A DNA stretch of 64,000 nucleotides. It comes from Sphingosinicella flava (GTDB lineage: Bacteria > Pseudomonadota > Alphaproteobacteria > Sphingomonadales > Sphingomonadaceae). How positions within the stretch are numbered: position 1 is the stretch's first letter; each line of letters opens with the position of its first letter. The position numbers were made by a program, and so were the translations under genes. The notes under the pieces are model-generated. The model did no database searches and was not told the origin of the DNA. It worked only from the letters and a program-made list of their open reading frames with translations. The DNA lies in contig NZ_CP065592.1 of NCBI RefSeq assembly GCF_016025255.1, positions 1,283,122 through 1,347,121 on the forward strand, in the 5' to 3' direction. Of the stretch, positions 56,606 to 64,000 are shown in pieces.

Positions 56606-57313
56606 TTAGCGACGGTCGTCGCGCGCCGGGCGAACGCCCGACGTCTGCGCTTCCATCATGAGGCGGTCCTGGGCCATCGGATCGTGACCAAGGATTTCGC
56701 CCTTGAAGATCCAAACCTTGACGCCGCACACGCCGTAAGCGGTGTGGGCCTGGGCTTCGGCATAATCGACGTTGCCACGCAGCGTGTGGAGCGGCACGCG
56801 GCCTTCGCGATACCATTCCGTGCGGGCGATTTCAGCGCCGCCGAGGCGGCCGCCGCAGGTGATACGAATGCCTTCCGCGCCGAGGCGGAGAGCCGACTGC
56901 ACCGCGCGCTTCATGGCGCGGCGGAACGCGATGCGGCGCTCGAGCTGATCGGCGACGCCCTGGGCGACGAGCTTGGCGTCGATCTCCGGCTTGCGGATCT
57001 CGACGATGTTCAACGACACGTCGGACGAGGTCATTTCGCCGAGCTTCTTGCGAAGCTTTTCGATGTCGGCGCCCTTCTTGCCGATGATGACGCCCGGACG
57101 CGCGGCATAGATGTTGACGCGGCAGAGCTTGGCCGGACGCTCGATCACGACCTTGGAGATCGCGGCCTGCGGCAGGGTCTTCAGGACATATTCGCGGATC
57201 TTGAGATCCTCGAGCAGCAGGCGGCCGTAATCGGCGCCTTCCGCATACCAGCGGCTGTCCCAGGTGCGGTTGATCTGCAGGCGCAGACCGATCGGAGAGG
57301 ATTTTTGGCCCAT
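56606..57313 (-). CDS. rpsC: 30S ribosomal protein S3
   Basis: S3 (235 residues), part of the mRNA entry channel. It has the KH domain around [20 protein letters not shown] and the C-terminal domain ([32 protein letters not shown]). It begins 1 base after rplV. Confidence 0.98.
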   Translation of the reverse strand: MGQKSSPIGLRLQINRTWDSRWYAEGADYGRLLLEDLKIREYVLKTLPQAAISKVVIERPAKLCRVNIYAARPGVIIGKKGADIEKLRKKLGEMTSSDVSLNIVEIRKPEIDAKLVAQGVADQLERRIAFRRAMKRAVQSALRLGAEGIRITCGGRLGGAEIARTEWYREGRVPLHTLRGNVDYAEAQAHTAYGVCGVKVWIFKGEILGHDPMAQDRLMMEAQTSGVRPARDDRR

Positions 57314-57314
57314 C

Positions 57315-57695
57315 TTAAGCTTCCTGGCTCGCTTCGCGGACGACGATGCGCACGCGGCTGAACGGTTTCACGATGCGGCTCGAACGGCCGCGCGCACGGG
57401 TCGCGAAGCGCTTCATCGAGATGCTCTTGCCGACGCTGGCTTCCGCGACGACGAGGCTGTCGACGTCGAGATTGTGGTTGTTTTCCGCATTGGCGATCGC
57501 CGAGGCGAGCACCTTGCGGACATCCACTGCCATCGCCTTCTTGGAGAAGGTGAGGACATTCAGCGCATCTTCGACCTTGCGGCCGCGGATGAGGGCGGCG
57601 ACAAGGTTCAGCTTCTGCGCGGAACCGCGGATCGTGGTGCCGACGGCCAGGGCCTCGTTGGCCGCGACGCGGCGGGGGGCTTTTTCCTTACCCAT
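57315..57695 (-). CDS. rplV: 50S ribosomal protein L22
   Basis: L22 (126 residues). Its extended hairpin lines the exit tunnel ([18 protein letters not shown] at the C-terminus). The N-terminus [20 protein letters not shown] is slightly longer than in E. coli. It lies 3 bases after rpsS. Confidence 0.97.
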   Translation of the reverse strand: MGKEKAPRRVAANEALAVGTTIRGSAQKLNLVAALIRGRKVEDALNVLTFSKKAMAVDVRKVLASAIANAENNHNLDVDSLVVAEASVGKSISMKRFATRARGRSSRIVKPFSRVRIVVREASQEA

Positions 57696-57698
57696 GGC

Positions 57699-57974
57699 TT
57701 ACCTCTTGCCCTTCTTGTCGGCGGCGTGGCCGGGGAAGTAGCGGGTCGGAGCGAATTCGCCGAGCTTCATGCCGACCATTTCTTCCGAAACCGAAACCGG
57801 CACGAACTTGCGGCCATTATAGACGTTGAACGTCAGCCCGACGAACTGCGGGAGAATGGTGGAGCGGCGCGACCAGGTCTTGATCGGCGCGCGGCCACCG
57901 GATTCCTGCGCTGTTTCTGCCTTCTTCAGCAGCGACAGCTCGACGAACGGACCTTTCCAGACGGAGCGGGCCAT
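57699..57974 (-). CDS. rpsS: 30S ribosomal protein S19
   Basis: S19 (91 residues) in the 30S head, beginning [20 protein letters not shown] and containing [20 protein letters not shown]. The frame is open upstream inside rplB, but the ATG at 57974 is the family start, 2 bases after the rplB stop. Confidence 0.98.
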   Translation of the reverse strand: MARSVWKGPFVELSLLKKAETAQESGGRAPIKTWSRRSTILPQFVGLTFNVYNGRKFVPVSVSEEMVGMKLGEFAPTRYFPGHAADKKGKR

Positions 57975-57976
57975 TA

Positions 57977-58813
57977 TTACCTCTTCTTCTTCGCGTGACG
58001 CGAACGGATGATCATCTTGTCCGTCGCCTTGTTCGAACGGGTGCGGGCACCCTTGGTCGGCTTGCCCCACGGCGTGACCGGGTGACGGCCGCCCGAAGTC
58101 CGGCCTTCACCACCGCCGTGCGGGTGGTCGACCGGGTTCTTCGCAACGCCGCGGGTCAGCGGGCGCTTGCCCATCCAGCGCGTGCGGCCGGCCTTGGCAA
58201 AGTTCTGGTTCTGGTTGTCGGGGTTCGACACCGCGCCAACCGTGCCCATGCAGTCCGCGCGCAGGTAGCGCTGCTCGCCCGAATTCAGGCGAACGATGAC
58301 CATGCCCTTGTCGCGGCCGACGACCTGCACATAGGTGCCGGCCGATCGGGCGATCTGGCCGCCCTTGCCCGGCTTCATCTCCACATTGTGAACGATGGTG
58401 CCGACCGGCATCTGGCCGAGTTCCATGGCGTTGCCCGGCTTCACGTCGGTCTTCTTGCCCGCGACGATGGTGTCGCCCGGGGCAAGACGCTGCGGCGCGA
58501 TGATGTAGGCGAGTTCGCCGTCTTCATACTTCACCAGAGCGATGAACGCGGTGCGGTTGGGGTCATATTCCAGGCGCTCGACGGTGGCCGGCTGGTCCCA
58601 CTTGCGACGCTTGAAGTCGATATAGCGGTACTTCTGCTTGTGACCGCCCGCAATGCCGCGCGAGGTCACATGACCCTTGTTGTTGCGTCCGCCCGTCTTG
58701 CGCTTGCCTTCGGTCAGCGCCTTCACAGGCTTGCCCTTCCACAGCGACGACTTGTCGACGAGGATCAGGCCGCGCTGTGACGAGGTGGTCGGATTATAAT
58801 GCTTGAGTGCCAT
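57977..58813 (-). CDS. rplB: 50S ribosomal protein L2
   Basis: L2 (278 residues), needed for the peptidyl transferase centre and subunit joining. The conserved C-terminal segment with the essential histidine ([21 protein letters not shown]) and the terminal RSRHAKKKR are present. Confidence 0.99.
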   Translation of the reverse strand: MALKHYNPTTSSQRGLILVDKSSLWKGKPVKALTEGKRKTGGRNNKGHVTSRGIAGGHKQKYRYIDFKRRKWDQPATVERLEYDPNRTAFIALVKYEDGELAYIIAPQRLAPGDTIVAGKKTDVKPGNAMELGQMPVGTIVHNVEMKPGKGGQIARSAGTYVQVVGRDKGMVIVRLNSGEQRYLRADCMGTVGAVSNPDNQNQNFAKAGRTRWMGKRPLTRGVAKNPVDHPHGGGEGRTSGGRHPVTPWGKPTKGARTRSNKATDKMIIRSRHAKKKR

Positions 58814-58823
58814 CGTCCGCGCC

Positions 58824-59138
58824 TCAGATTCCGGTGGTGACGTCGATGGACTGGCCGTCGGCCAGCGTCACGATCGCCTTCTTCATGTCAGACTTGGTGT
58901 AGGGACGGCCCTTCCACTTCTTCGTCTTGCCCTTTTGGGTGATGGTGTTCACGCCCAGCACCTTGACGCTGAACAGAGCCTCGACCGCCGCCTTGATCTG
59001 CGGCTTGGTGGCATCGTTCGCAACCTTGAAGACGACTGCGTTCTGCTCCGAAAGCAGAGTCGTCTTTTCGGTGATGTGGGGAGCGAGAACGACATCATAA
59101 TGCTTGATGTCGACACCCGTCTTCTGCTGCTTAGCCAT
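58824..59138 (-). CDS. rplW: 50S ribosomal protein L23
   Basis: L23 (104 residues), the docking site for trigger factor and SRP at the exit tunnel. It has the motif [20 protein letters not shown] and the loop [20 protein letters not shown]. The start overlaps the rplD stop by 8 bases. Confidence 0.97.
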   Translation of the reverse strand: MAKQQKTGVDIKHYDVVLAPHITEKTTLLSEQNAVVFKVANDATKPQIKAAVEALFSVKVLGVNTITQKGKTKKWKGRPYTKSDMKKAIVTLADGQSIDVTTGI

Positions 59139-59757
59139 TGAAGCGCGCCTCCAGCTTTTCAACCGCGGCGCGGGTCAGCACCAGCGTTTCGGCCTTGAGA
59201 ATGTCGTAGACGTTCGCGCCGACCGCCGGGAGAAGGTTGATCTCGCGGAGGTTGGACGAAGCGAGGGCGAAACCGACGTTCAGCGCGTCGCCGTCGATGA
59301 CGAGGGCGGTCTTGCCGAAGCCCAATTTGCCGAGCTGATCCTTGAGCGCCTTGGTCTTGGATTCCTTGACGTCCAGGTTTTCCATGACGACCAGCTTGCC
59401 GTCGCGGGCCTTGGACGACAGGGCCATCTTCAGGCCGAGCGCACGGATCTTCTTATTGAGCGACGGATTGAAGTCGCGGACGCGGGGGCCATGGGCCTTG
59501 CCGCCGCCGATGAAGATCGGGGCACGGCGATCGCCGTGACGTGCCGTACCGCCGCCCTTCTGACGGCCGAACTTCTTGCCGGTACGAGCGACATCCGAGC
59601 GCTCGCGGGCGGCGCGGGCGGTGCCGCGGCGCTTTTCGAGCTGCCAGGTGACGACGCGGTGCAGGATGTCGGCACGGGGCTCAACGCCGAAAATCGCGTC
59701 GTTGAGCTCGATGTCGCCTTTGCCCTGGGCGTCGAGGGTCTGAACCTTGACCTTCAT
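59131..59757 (-). CDS. rplD: 50S ribosomal protein L4
   Basis: L4 (208 residues), whose extended loop ([20 protein letters not shown]) lines the exit tunnel. In E. coli L4 also represses the S10 operon; no comparable leader can be proven here. It lies between rplC and rplW. Confidence 0.98.
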   Translation of the reverse strand: MKVKVQTLDAQGKGDIELNDAIFGVEPRADILHRVVTWQLEKRRGTARAARERSDVARTGKKFGRQKGGGTARHGDRRAPIFIGGGKAHGPRVRDFNPSLNKKIRALGLKMALSSKARDGKLVVMENLDVKESKTKALKDQLGKLGFGKTALVIDGDALNVGFALASSNLREINLLPAVGANVYDILKAETLVLTRAAVEKLEARFNG

Positions 59758-59760
59758 CGT

Positions 59761-60516
59761 TTAGCCTTCCTGGCCTTCGGTGGCTTCCACGGGAGCCTCG
59801 GCCTCGGCCGGGGTGTTCGCGGGAGCGTTGTTGCTGTTGGCAGCCTGGCGAATGCCGGCCGGATACGGCGCATCCGCGTGGCGTGCGACCTTCACGGCGT
59901 CCTTGACGAGGAGCCAGCCGCCCTTCGAGCCGGGCACCGAGCCCTTGACGAAGATGAGGCCGCGCTCGACGTCCGTGCGGACGACTTCGAGGTTCTGCTG
60001 GGTGCGGTTGCGGGCGCCCATGTGACCAGCCATCTTCTTGTTCTTGAAGACGCGGCCCGGATCCTGGCGGTTACCGGTCGAACCGTGCGAACGGTGGGAG
60101 ACGGACACGCCGTGGGTGGCGCGCAAACCGCCGAAGCCCCAACGCTTCATGGCGCCGGCGAAACCCTTACCCTGGGTCACGCCCTGAATGTCGACCAGCT
60201 GGCCGACGGCATAATGGTCCGCCGCGATTTCGGCGCCGACGTCGAGGAGAGCATCCTCGGCGACGCGGAATTCGGCGAGCTGCGCCTTCGGCTCCACTTC
60301 GGCCTTGCCGAAATGGCCACGCTCCGGCTTCGTCAGGTTCTTGGCCTTGGCCGAACCCGCGCCGAGCTGAACGGCGACATAGCCGTCACGATCCGCCTCG
60401 CGGCGGGCGACGACCTGAACATTTTCAAGCGCCAGGACAGTGACGGGCACGTGGCGGCCGTCTTCCTGGAACAAGCGGGTCATCCCCATTTTCTTCGCGA
60501 TCACGCCGGTACGCAT
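59761..60516 (-). CDS. rplC: 50S ribosomal protein L3
   Basis: L3 (251 residues), required for early 50S assembly. The motifs are [20 protein letters not shown] at the start and [32 protein letters not shown]-type segments ([33 protein letters not shown]). The last ~30 residues are Ala/Glu/Pro-rich and go beyond the usual end. The ATG at 60516 is preferred because AGGAG lies 7 bases upstream; the ATG two codons earlier is too close. An unusual 330-base spacer separates it from rpsJ. Confidence 0.97.
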   Translation of the reverse strand: MRTGVIAKKMGMTRLFQEDGRHVPVTVLALENVQVVARREADRDGYVAVQLGAGSAKAKNLTKPERGHFGKAEVEPKAQLAEFRVAEDALLDVGAEIAADHYAVGQLVDIQGVTQGKGFAGAMKRWGFGGLRATHGVSVSHRSHGSTGNRQDPGRVFKNKKMAGHMGARNRTQQNLEVVRTDVERGLIFVKGSVPGSKGGWLLVKDAVKVARHADAPYPAGIRQAANSNNAPANTPAEAEAPVEATEGQEG

Positions 60517-60537
60517 GACCATACTCCTTATACAGAG

Positions 60538-60561
60538 GCCCCCGAAGCGATCTTCAGGGGC
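60538..60561 (-). promoter_or_regulatory. Stem-loop directly upstream of rplC
   Basis: On the mRNA strand GCCCCTGAAG, loop ATCG, CTTCGGGGGC: 10 pairs including one G-U, ending 21 bases before the rplC start codon. No T-run follows, so it is more likely a translational or processing structure than a terminator. Confidence 0.55.
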
Positions 60562-60755
60562 GTGCCAGCCCAACAAATGATGCATGCCCCGCCTTGGGCT
60601 ATTTCCTCGACAAGCGAGAAAAGCGGGGGACGCAGACCACGGCGATGCCGTGCGGTATCCCGAACCATTTTCCTGCCTAAAGCCAGTGCTTTGCAGGGGC
60701 CCCGGTCCGAGCGGGGCCGAATCTGTGGCATCCCCATAGTAGGGAATTTCCCGTC

Positions 60756-60829
60756 ATGCCAGCGAAAGCTGGCATCTCAGCGAAAATAAGGCTCAGCCCT
60801 TCCCGCCGAGACCCCGGCTTGCGCCGGGG
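60756..60829. repeat. Hairpin doublet, family 2, between rpsJ and rplC
   Basis: Two stems: 60756-60775 (ATGCCAGC, loop GAAA, GCTGGCAT) and 60812-60829 (CCCCGGC, loop TTGC, GCCGGGG). Stem sequences drift between copies while the stems remain paired, which points to conserved structure. Confidence 0.85.
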
Positions 60830-60846
60830 CTAAAGGCAAATTGGCC

Positions 60847-61158
60847 TCAGGCCAACTTGATCTCAACATCAACACCTGCTGCGAGATCGAGCTTCATAAG
60901 AGCGTCGACCGTCTGCGGCGTTGGCTGCACGATGTCGAGCAGGCGCTTGTAGGTACGCACCTCAAACTGTTCGCGGGACTTCTTGTCCACGTGCGGCGAA
61001 CGGTTGACGGTGAACTTCTCGATGCGCGTCGGGAGGGGAATGGGACCGCGAATAAGGGCGCCAGTGCGACGGGCGGTATCGGCGATGTCGCCGGTTGCCT
61101 GATCGAGCACACGATGATCGAACGCCTTGAGGCGAATGCGGATATTCTGCGTTTCCAT
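60847..61158 (-). CDS. rpsJ: 30S ribosomal protein S10 (NusE)
   Basis: S10 (103 residues), also the NusE antitermination factor. It starts [20 protein letters not shown] and includes [29 protein letters not shown]. It leads the S10 operon. A terminator-like hairpin follows tuf upstream, so rpsJ may have its own promoter in the 145-base spacer. Confidence 0.98.
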   Translation of the reverse strand: METQNIRIRLKAFDHRVLDQATGDIADTARRTGALIRGPIPLPTRIEKFTVNRSPHVDKKSREQFEVRTYKRLLDIVQPTPQTVDALMKLDLAAGVDVEIKLA

Positions 61159-61253
61159 GGTCCTACCGATGCGAAAGAGCCAACCCCGACAGGGGCAATC
61201 AAAAAACCGGAGCCGGAAGCCTCTCGGCCGCCGGCGCCGCTAAAAACTCGCAT

Positions 61254-61297
61254 AAAAGCGGGCCGCCTGACCTCCGGGGAGAATCGAGCGGCCCGCT
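61254..61297 (-). terminator. Candidate terminator between tuf and rpsJ
   Basis: A perfect 10-base-pair stem (AGCGGGCCGC / GCGGCCCGCT) with a 21-base loop begins 7 bases after the tuf stop on the minus strand and runs into TTTTATG. The short T-run suggests partial termination, which would lower S10-operon expression relative to tuf. Confidence 0.65.
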
Positions 61298-61303
61298 CCT
61301 ATA

Positions 61304-62494
61304 TTACTTAGTGATGTTCGCCACAACCCCGGCGCCGACCGTGCGGCCGCCTTCGCGAATGGCGAAGCGCAGACCCTGGTCCATGGCGATCGGAGCGATG
61401 AGCTTCACGCCGAGCTGGACGTTGTCGCCCGGCATGACCATCTCGGTGCCTTCCGGCAGAACCACTTCGCCCGTCACGTCGGTCGTGCGGAAGTAGAATT
61501 GCGGACGATAGTTCGCGAAGAACGGCGTGTGACGGCCGCCTTCGTCCTTCGACAGGACGTAGACTTCGGCGGTGAATTCGGTGTGCGGCGTGATCGAGCC
61601 CGGCTTCGCCAGAACCTGACCGCGCTCCACTTCCTCACGGCCGACGCCGCGGATGAGGGCACCGATATTATCGCCGGCCTGACCCTGATCGAGCAGCTTG
61701 CGGAACATTTCGACGCCGGTGACGGTCGTCTTCTTGGTGTCCTTGATGCCGACGATTTCGACTTCTTCGCCAACCTTCACGATGCCGGTTTCGACACGGC
61801 CGGTGACGACGGTGCCGCGACCCGAGATCGAGAACACGTCTTCGATCGGCATCAGGAACGCCTTGTCGAGCGGACGCTCCGGCTGCGGGATGTAGCTGTC
61901 GACGGCCTGCATCAGCTCGAGGATCGCCTTGCGGCCGATTTCATCGTTCGAATCTTCAAGAGCGGCGAGCGCCGAACCCTTGACGATCGGAATGTCGTCG
62001 CCCGGGAAGTCGTAGGACGAGAGCAGCTCGCGGATTTCGAGCTCGACGAGCTCGAGCAGCTCGGGATCGTCGACCTGGTCGACCTTGTTCATGAACACGA
62101 CGAGCGCCGGAACGCCGACCTGACGGGCGAGCAGGATGTGCTCACGGGTCTGCGGCATGGGGCCGTCGGCGGCCGACACGACCAGGATGCCGCCGTCCAT
62201 CTGGGCGGCGCCGGTGATCATGTTCTTCACATAGTCGGCGTGACCCGGGCAGTCGACGTGCGCATAGTGGCGGGCTTCGGTTTCATATTCGACGTGCGCG
62301 GTCGAAATGGTGATGCCGCGCTCGCGCTCTTCCGGAGCCTTGTCGATGTTCGCATAATCGACGAAGGTCGCGCCGCCGGTTTCGGCGAGAATCTTGGTGA
62401 TCGCCGCGGTGAGCGACGTCTTGCCATGGTCGACGTGACCGATGGTGCCGATGTTGCAGTGCGGTTTCGTCCGCTCAAACTTAGCTTTCGCCAT
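61304..62494 (-). CDS. tuf: Elongation factor Tu
   Basis: EF-Tu (396 residues) carries aminoacyl-tRNA to the ribosome. The GTPase motifs are [23 protein letters not shown] and NKVDQVDD, followed by domains II and III to the terminus [11 protein letters not shown]. The switch motif [13 protein letters not shown] is intact. It lies between fusA and rpsJ. Many proteobacteria have a second tuf; only one is seen here. Confidence 0.99.
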   Translation of the reverse strand: MAKAKFERTKPHCNIGTIGHVDHGKTSLTAAITKILAETGGATFVDYANIDKAPEERERGITISTAHVEYETEARHYAHVDCPGHADYVKNMITGAAQMDGGILVVSAADGPMPQTREHILLARQVGVPALVVFMNKVDQVDDPELLELVELEIRELLSSYDFPGDDIPIVKGSALAALEDSNDEIGRKAILELMQAVDSYIPQPERPLDKAFLMPIEDVFSISGRGTVVTGRVETGIVKVGEEVEIVGIKDTKKTTVTGVEMFRKLLDQGQAGDNIGALIRGVGREEVERGQVLAKPGSITPHTEFTAEVYVLSKDEGGRHTPFFANYRPQFYFRTTDVTGEVVLPEGTEMVMPGDNVQLGVKLIAPIAMDQGLRFAIREGGRTVGAGVVANITK

Positions 62495-62617
62495 TGTGTC
62501 CTACCTTCTGTTCAAATCCAATCGACCGCATCGCCCGGGCGGGCCGCTTGCCGAATCTATCGATTGCACACCCTAAGCCAGGCTTCGGATGCGCGCCCCA
62601 TAACGGCTCTTTCCGGC

Positions 62618-64000
62618 TTATGCCAGCTTTGCCTTGACCTCGTCCGCGACGTTCTGCGGCACTTCCTCATAATGCGAGAATTGCATCGAATATTGCGCGC
62701 GGCCCTGCGTGAAGGAACGCAGCTCGTTCACGTAGCCGAACATATTCGCAAGCGGGACCATCGCCTCGACGACCTGGGCATTGCCCCGGCTGTCGGTGCC
62801 CTGGATCTGGCCGCGGCGGCTGTTCAAGTCGCCGATCACGTCGCCCAGATAATCTTCCGGCGTCACGACTTCGACCTTCATCATCGGCTCGAGGAGCTTG
62901 ATGCCGGCCTTTTGGGCCACTTCGCGCATCGCACCGCGGGCGCAGATTTCGAAGGCCAGGGCCGACGAGTCGACGTCGTGATAGGCGCCGTCCGTCAGGT
63001 GAACTTCGAAGTCGATGATCGGGAAGCCGATCAGCGAACCGGTCTCGGCGGTTTCCTTGAAGCCCTTTTCGACCGACGGGATATATTCGCGCGGAATGTT
63101 GCCGCCCTTGATCTCGTCGAAGAACTGGAAGCCCGAACCGCGCTCGCCGGGAACGACGGTGACCTTGACGCGGCCGAACTGGCCCGAGCCGCCCGACTGC
63201 TTCTTGTGGGTGTAGTCGACGTCGACCTTCTTCGCGAGATATTCGCGATACGCCACCTGCGGCGCGCCGACATTGGCCTCGACCTTGAACTCACGCTTCA
63301 TGCGGTCGACGAGGATTTCGAGGTGGAGCTCGCCCATCCCCTTGATGATCGTCTGGCCCGATTCGTGGTCGGTCGACACGCGGAAGGAGGGATCCTCGGC
63401 AGCGAGGCGATTGAGCGCGATGCCCATCTTTTCCTGGTCGGCCTTGGTCTTCGGCTCCACCGACAGCTCGATCACCGGCTCGGGGAATTCCATCCGCTCG
63501 AGGATGATCGGGTTGGCCGGATCGCAAAGCGTGTCGCCGGTCGTCGTTTCCTTGAGGCCCGCGATCGCGACGATGTCGCCGGCGCGCGCCTCTTCGATGT
63601 CCTCACGCGAGTTGGCGTGCATGAGGAGCATACGGCCGATCTTTTCCTTCTTGTCCTTCACCGAGTTCAGATACTGACCCTTGGTGAGGGTGCCCGAATA
63701 GATGCGGGCGAAGGTCAAGGAGCCGACGAACGGATCGTTCATGATCTTGAAGGCGAGCAGCGATAGCGGCGCCTTGTCGTCGGCCGGACGCGAAGCCGGG
63801 GTTTCGCCGTCGAGCTTCACGCCCTGGACGTCGGGAATGTCGAGCGGGCTCGGCAGATAATCGACGACGGCGTCGAGCAGGGGCTGAACACCCTTGTTCT
63901 TGAAGGCCGAGCCGCAGACGATCGGCACGAACGAGAAGTTGAGCGTGCCCTTGCGGATCAGCTTCTTGAGCGTCGCCGTATCGGGCTCTTCACCGCCAAG
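62618..64000 (-). CDS. fusA: Elongation factor G, 5' end outside window
   Basis: The C-terminal 460 residues of the translocation GTPase EF-G. The frame is open to the right edge, starting [20 protein letters not shown]. Domain II ([14 protein letters not shown]), domain III ([14 protein letters not shown]), domain IV ([14 protein letters not shown]) and domain V ([20 protein letters not shown], then [20 protein letters not shown]) are all visible. The GTPase domain is mostly outside the window. Confidence 0.98.
   Translation of the reverse strand, partial: LGGEEPDTATLKKLIRKGTLNFSFVPIVCGSAFKNKGVQPLLDAVVDYLPSPLDIPDVQGVKLDGETPASRPADDKAPLSLLAFKIMNDPFVGSLTFARIYSGTLTKGQYLNSVKDKKEKIGRMLLMHANSREDIEEARAGDIVAIAGLKETTTGDTLCDPANPIILERMEFPEPVIELSVEPKTKADQEKMGIALNRLAAEDPSFRVSTDHESGQTIIKGMGELHLEILVDRMKREFKVEANVGAPQVAYREYLAKKVDVDYTHKKQSGGSGQFGRVKVTVVPGERGSGFQFFDEIKGGNIPREYIPSVEKGFKETAETGSLIGFPIIDFEVHLTDGAYHDVDSSALAFEICARGAMREVAQKAGIKLLEPMMKVEVVTPEDYLGDVIGDLNSRRGQIQGTDSRGNAQVVEAMVPLANMFGYVNELRSFTQGRAQYSMQFSHYEEVPQNVADEVKAKLA

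Larger units (their letters stand above)
60517..60846. other. 330-base spacer between rpsJ and rplC
   Basis: This stretch holds no convincing gene. From rpsJ towards rplC it contains a hairpin doublet of family 2 (60756-60829), then about 190 bases in which I see nothing specific, then a strong stem-loop (60538-60561) just before the rplC ribosome binding site. In most bacteria these two genes are only tens of bases apart. Confidence 0.7.

Noticed and set aside
61499-63766. A 755-codon open frame on the plus strand opposite tuf and fusA
   Set aside because: It is complementary to highly conserved elongation-factor sequence; the open frame results from codon bias.

Overview
The window is high-GC, densely packed chromosomal DNA from an alphaproteobacterium, most likely order Sphingomonadales. 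The evidence is the gene order and the protein sequences: a complete dcw cluster running from mraZ to ftsZ, S5 and S14 ribosomal proteins of alphaproteobacterial type, and a tuf-S10-spc-alpha cluster. The sphingomonad placement is an inference from general resemblance; no database search was possible. I saw no rRNA, tRNA, CRISPR array, transposase, phage gene or plasmid gene.

Region 1 (1-20,660, all minus strand) reads from right to left as mraZ, rsmH, ftsL-like, ftsI, murE, murF, mraY, murD, ftsW, murG, murC, murB, ddl, ftsQ, ftsA, ftsZ. It is followed by a SPOR-domain protein and the 5' part of a dGTPase gene. From mraZ to ftsQ nearly every stop codon overlaps the next start codon (ATGA, GTGA or TGATG), so translation is probably coupled from lipid II synthesis to the divisome. 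ftsZ has its own spacer with a plausible promoter.

Region 2 (20,661-44,190) is a mosaic of short transcription units. It holds two membrane proteins, a lipoprotein, a DUF1761 protein, a VOC protein, purL with a DUF3052 gene, DUF1059, bfd and bfr (iron storage), two tandem DUF418 membrane proteins, an HPt protein, and a tusA-like/der/bamB/YfgM-like unit. These are followed by panB, an ArsC-like/GNAT/guaA unit, a small secreted protein, two tandem prolyl oligopeptidases and a glycine-zipper protein.

Region 3 (44,197-64,000, mainly minus strand) is the ribosomal supercluster. In transcription order it is fusA (partial), tuf, the S10 and spc genes, secY, adk, then an inserted block, then rpsM, rpsK, rpoA and rplQ. 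The inserted block (about 46.8-49.0 kb) carries a TraB/GumN protein, a DUF6438 lipoprotein and a truncated START-like gene. It breaks the usual adk-rpsM neighbourhood.

The most unusual features are repeats and leaders. (i) A 39-base element with one mismatch lies in the leaders of two unrelated genes, bfr and panB, in the same orientation relative to each; it encodes the same 13 residues, and its single difference is synonymous. (ii) One family of GC-rich palindrome doublets occurs inside murD as an in-frame 39-codon insertion, as a single copy that supplies the murF ribosome binding site, and upstream of purL. (iii) A second hairpin-doublet family sits in five spacers, four of them in the ribosomal region. 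These are more likely REP/BIME-like elements than a new multi-gene system; I see no clear candidate for a novel defence or biosynthetic system here.
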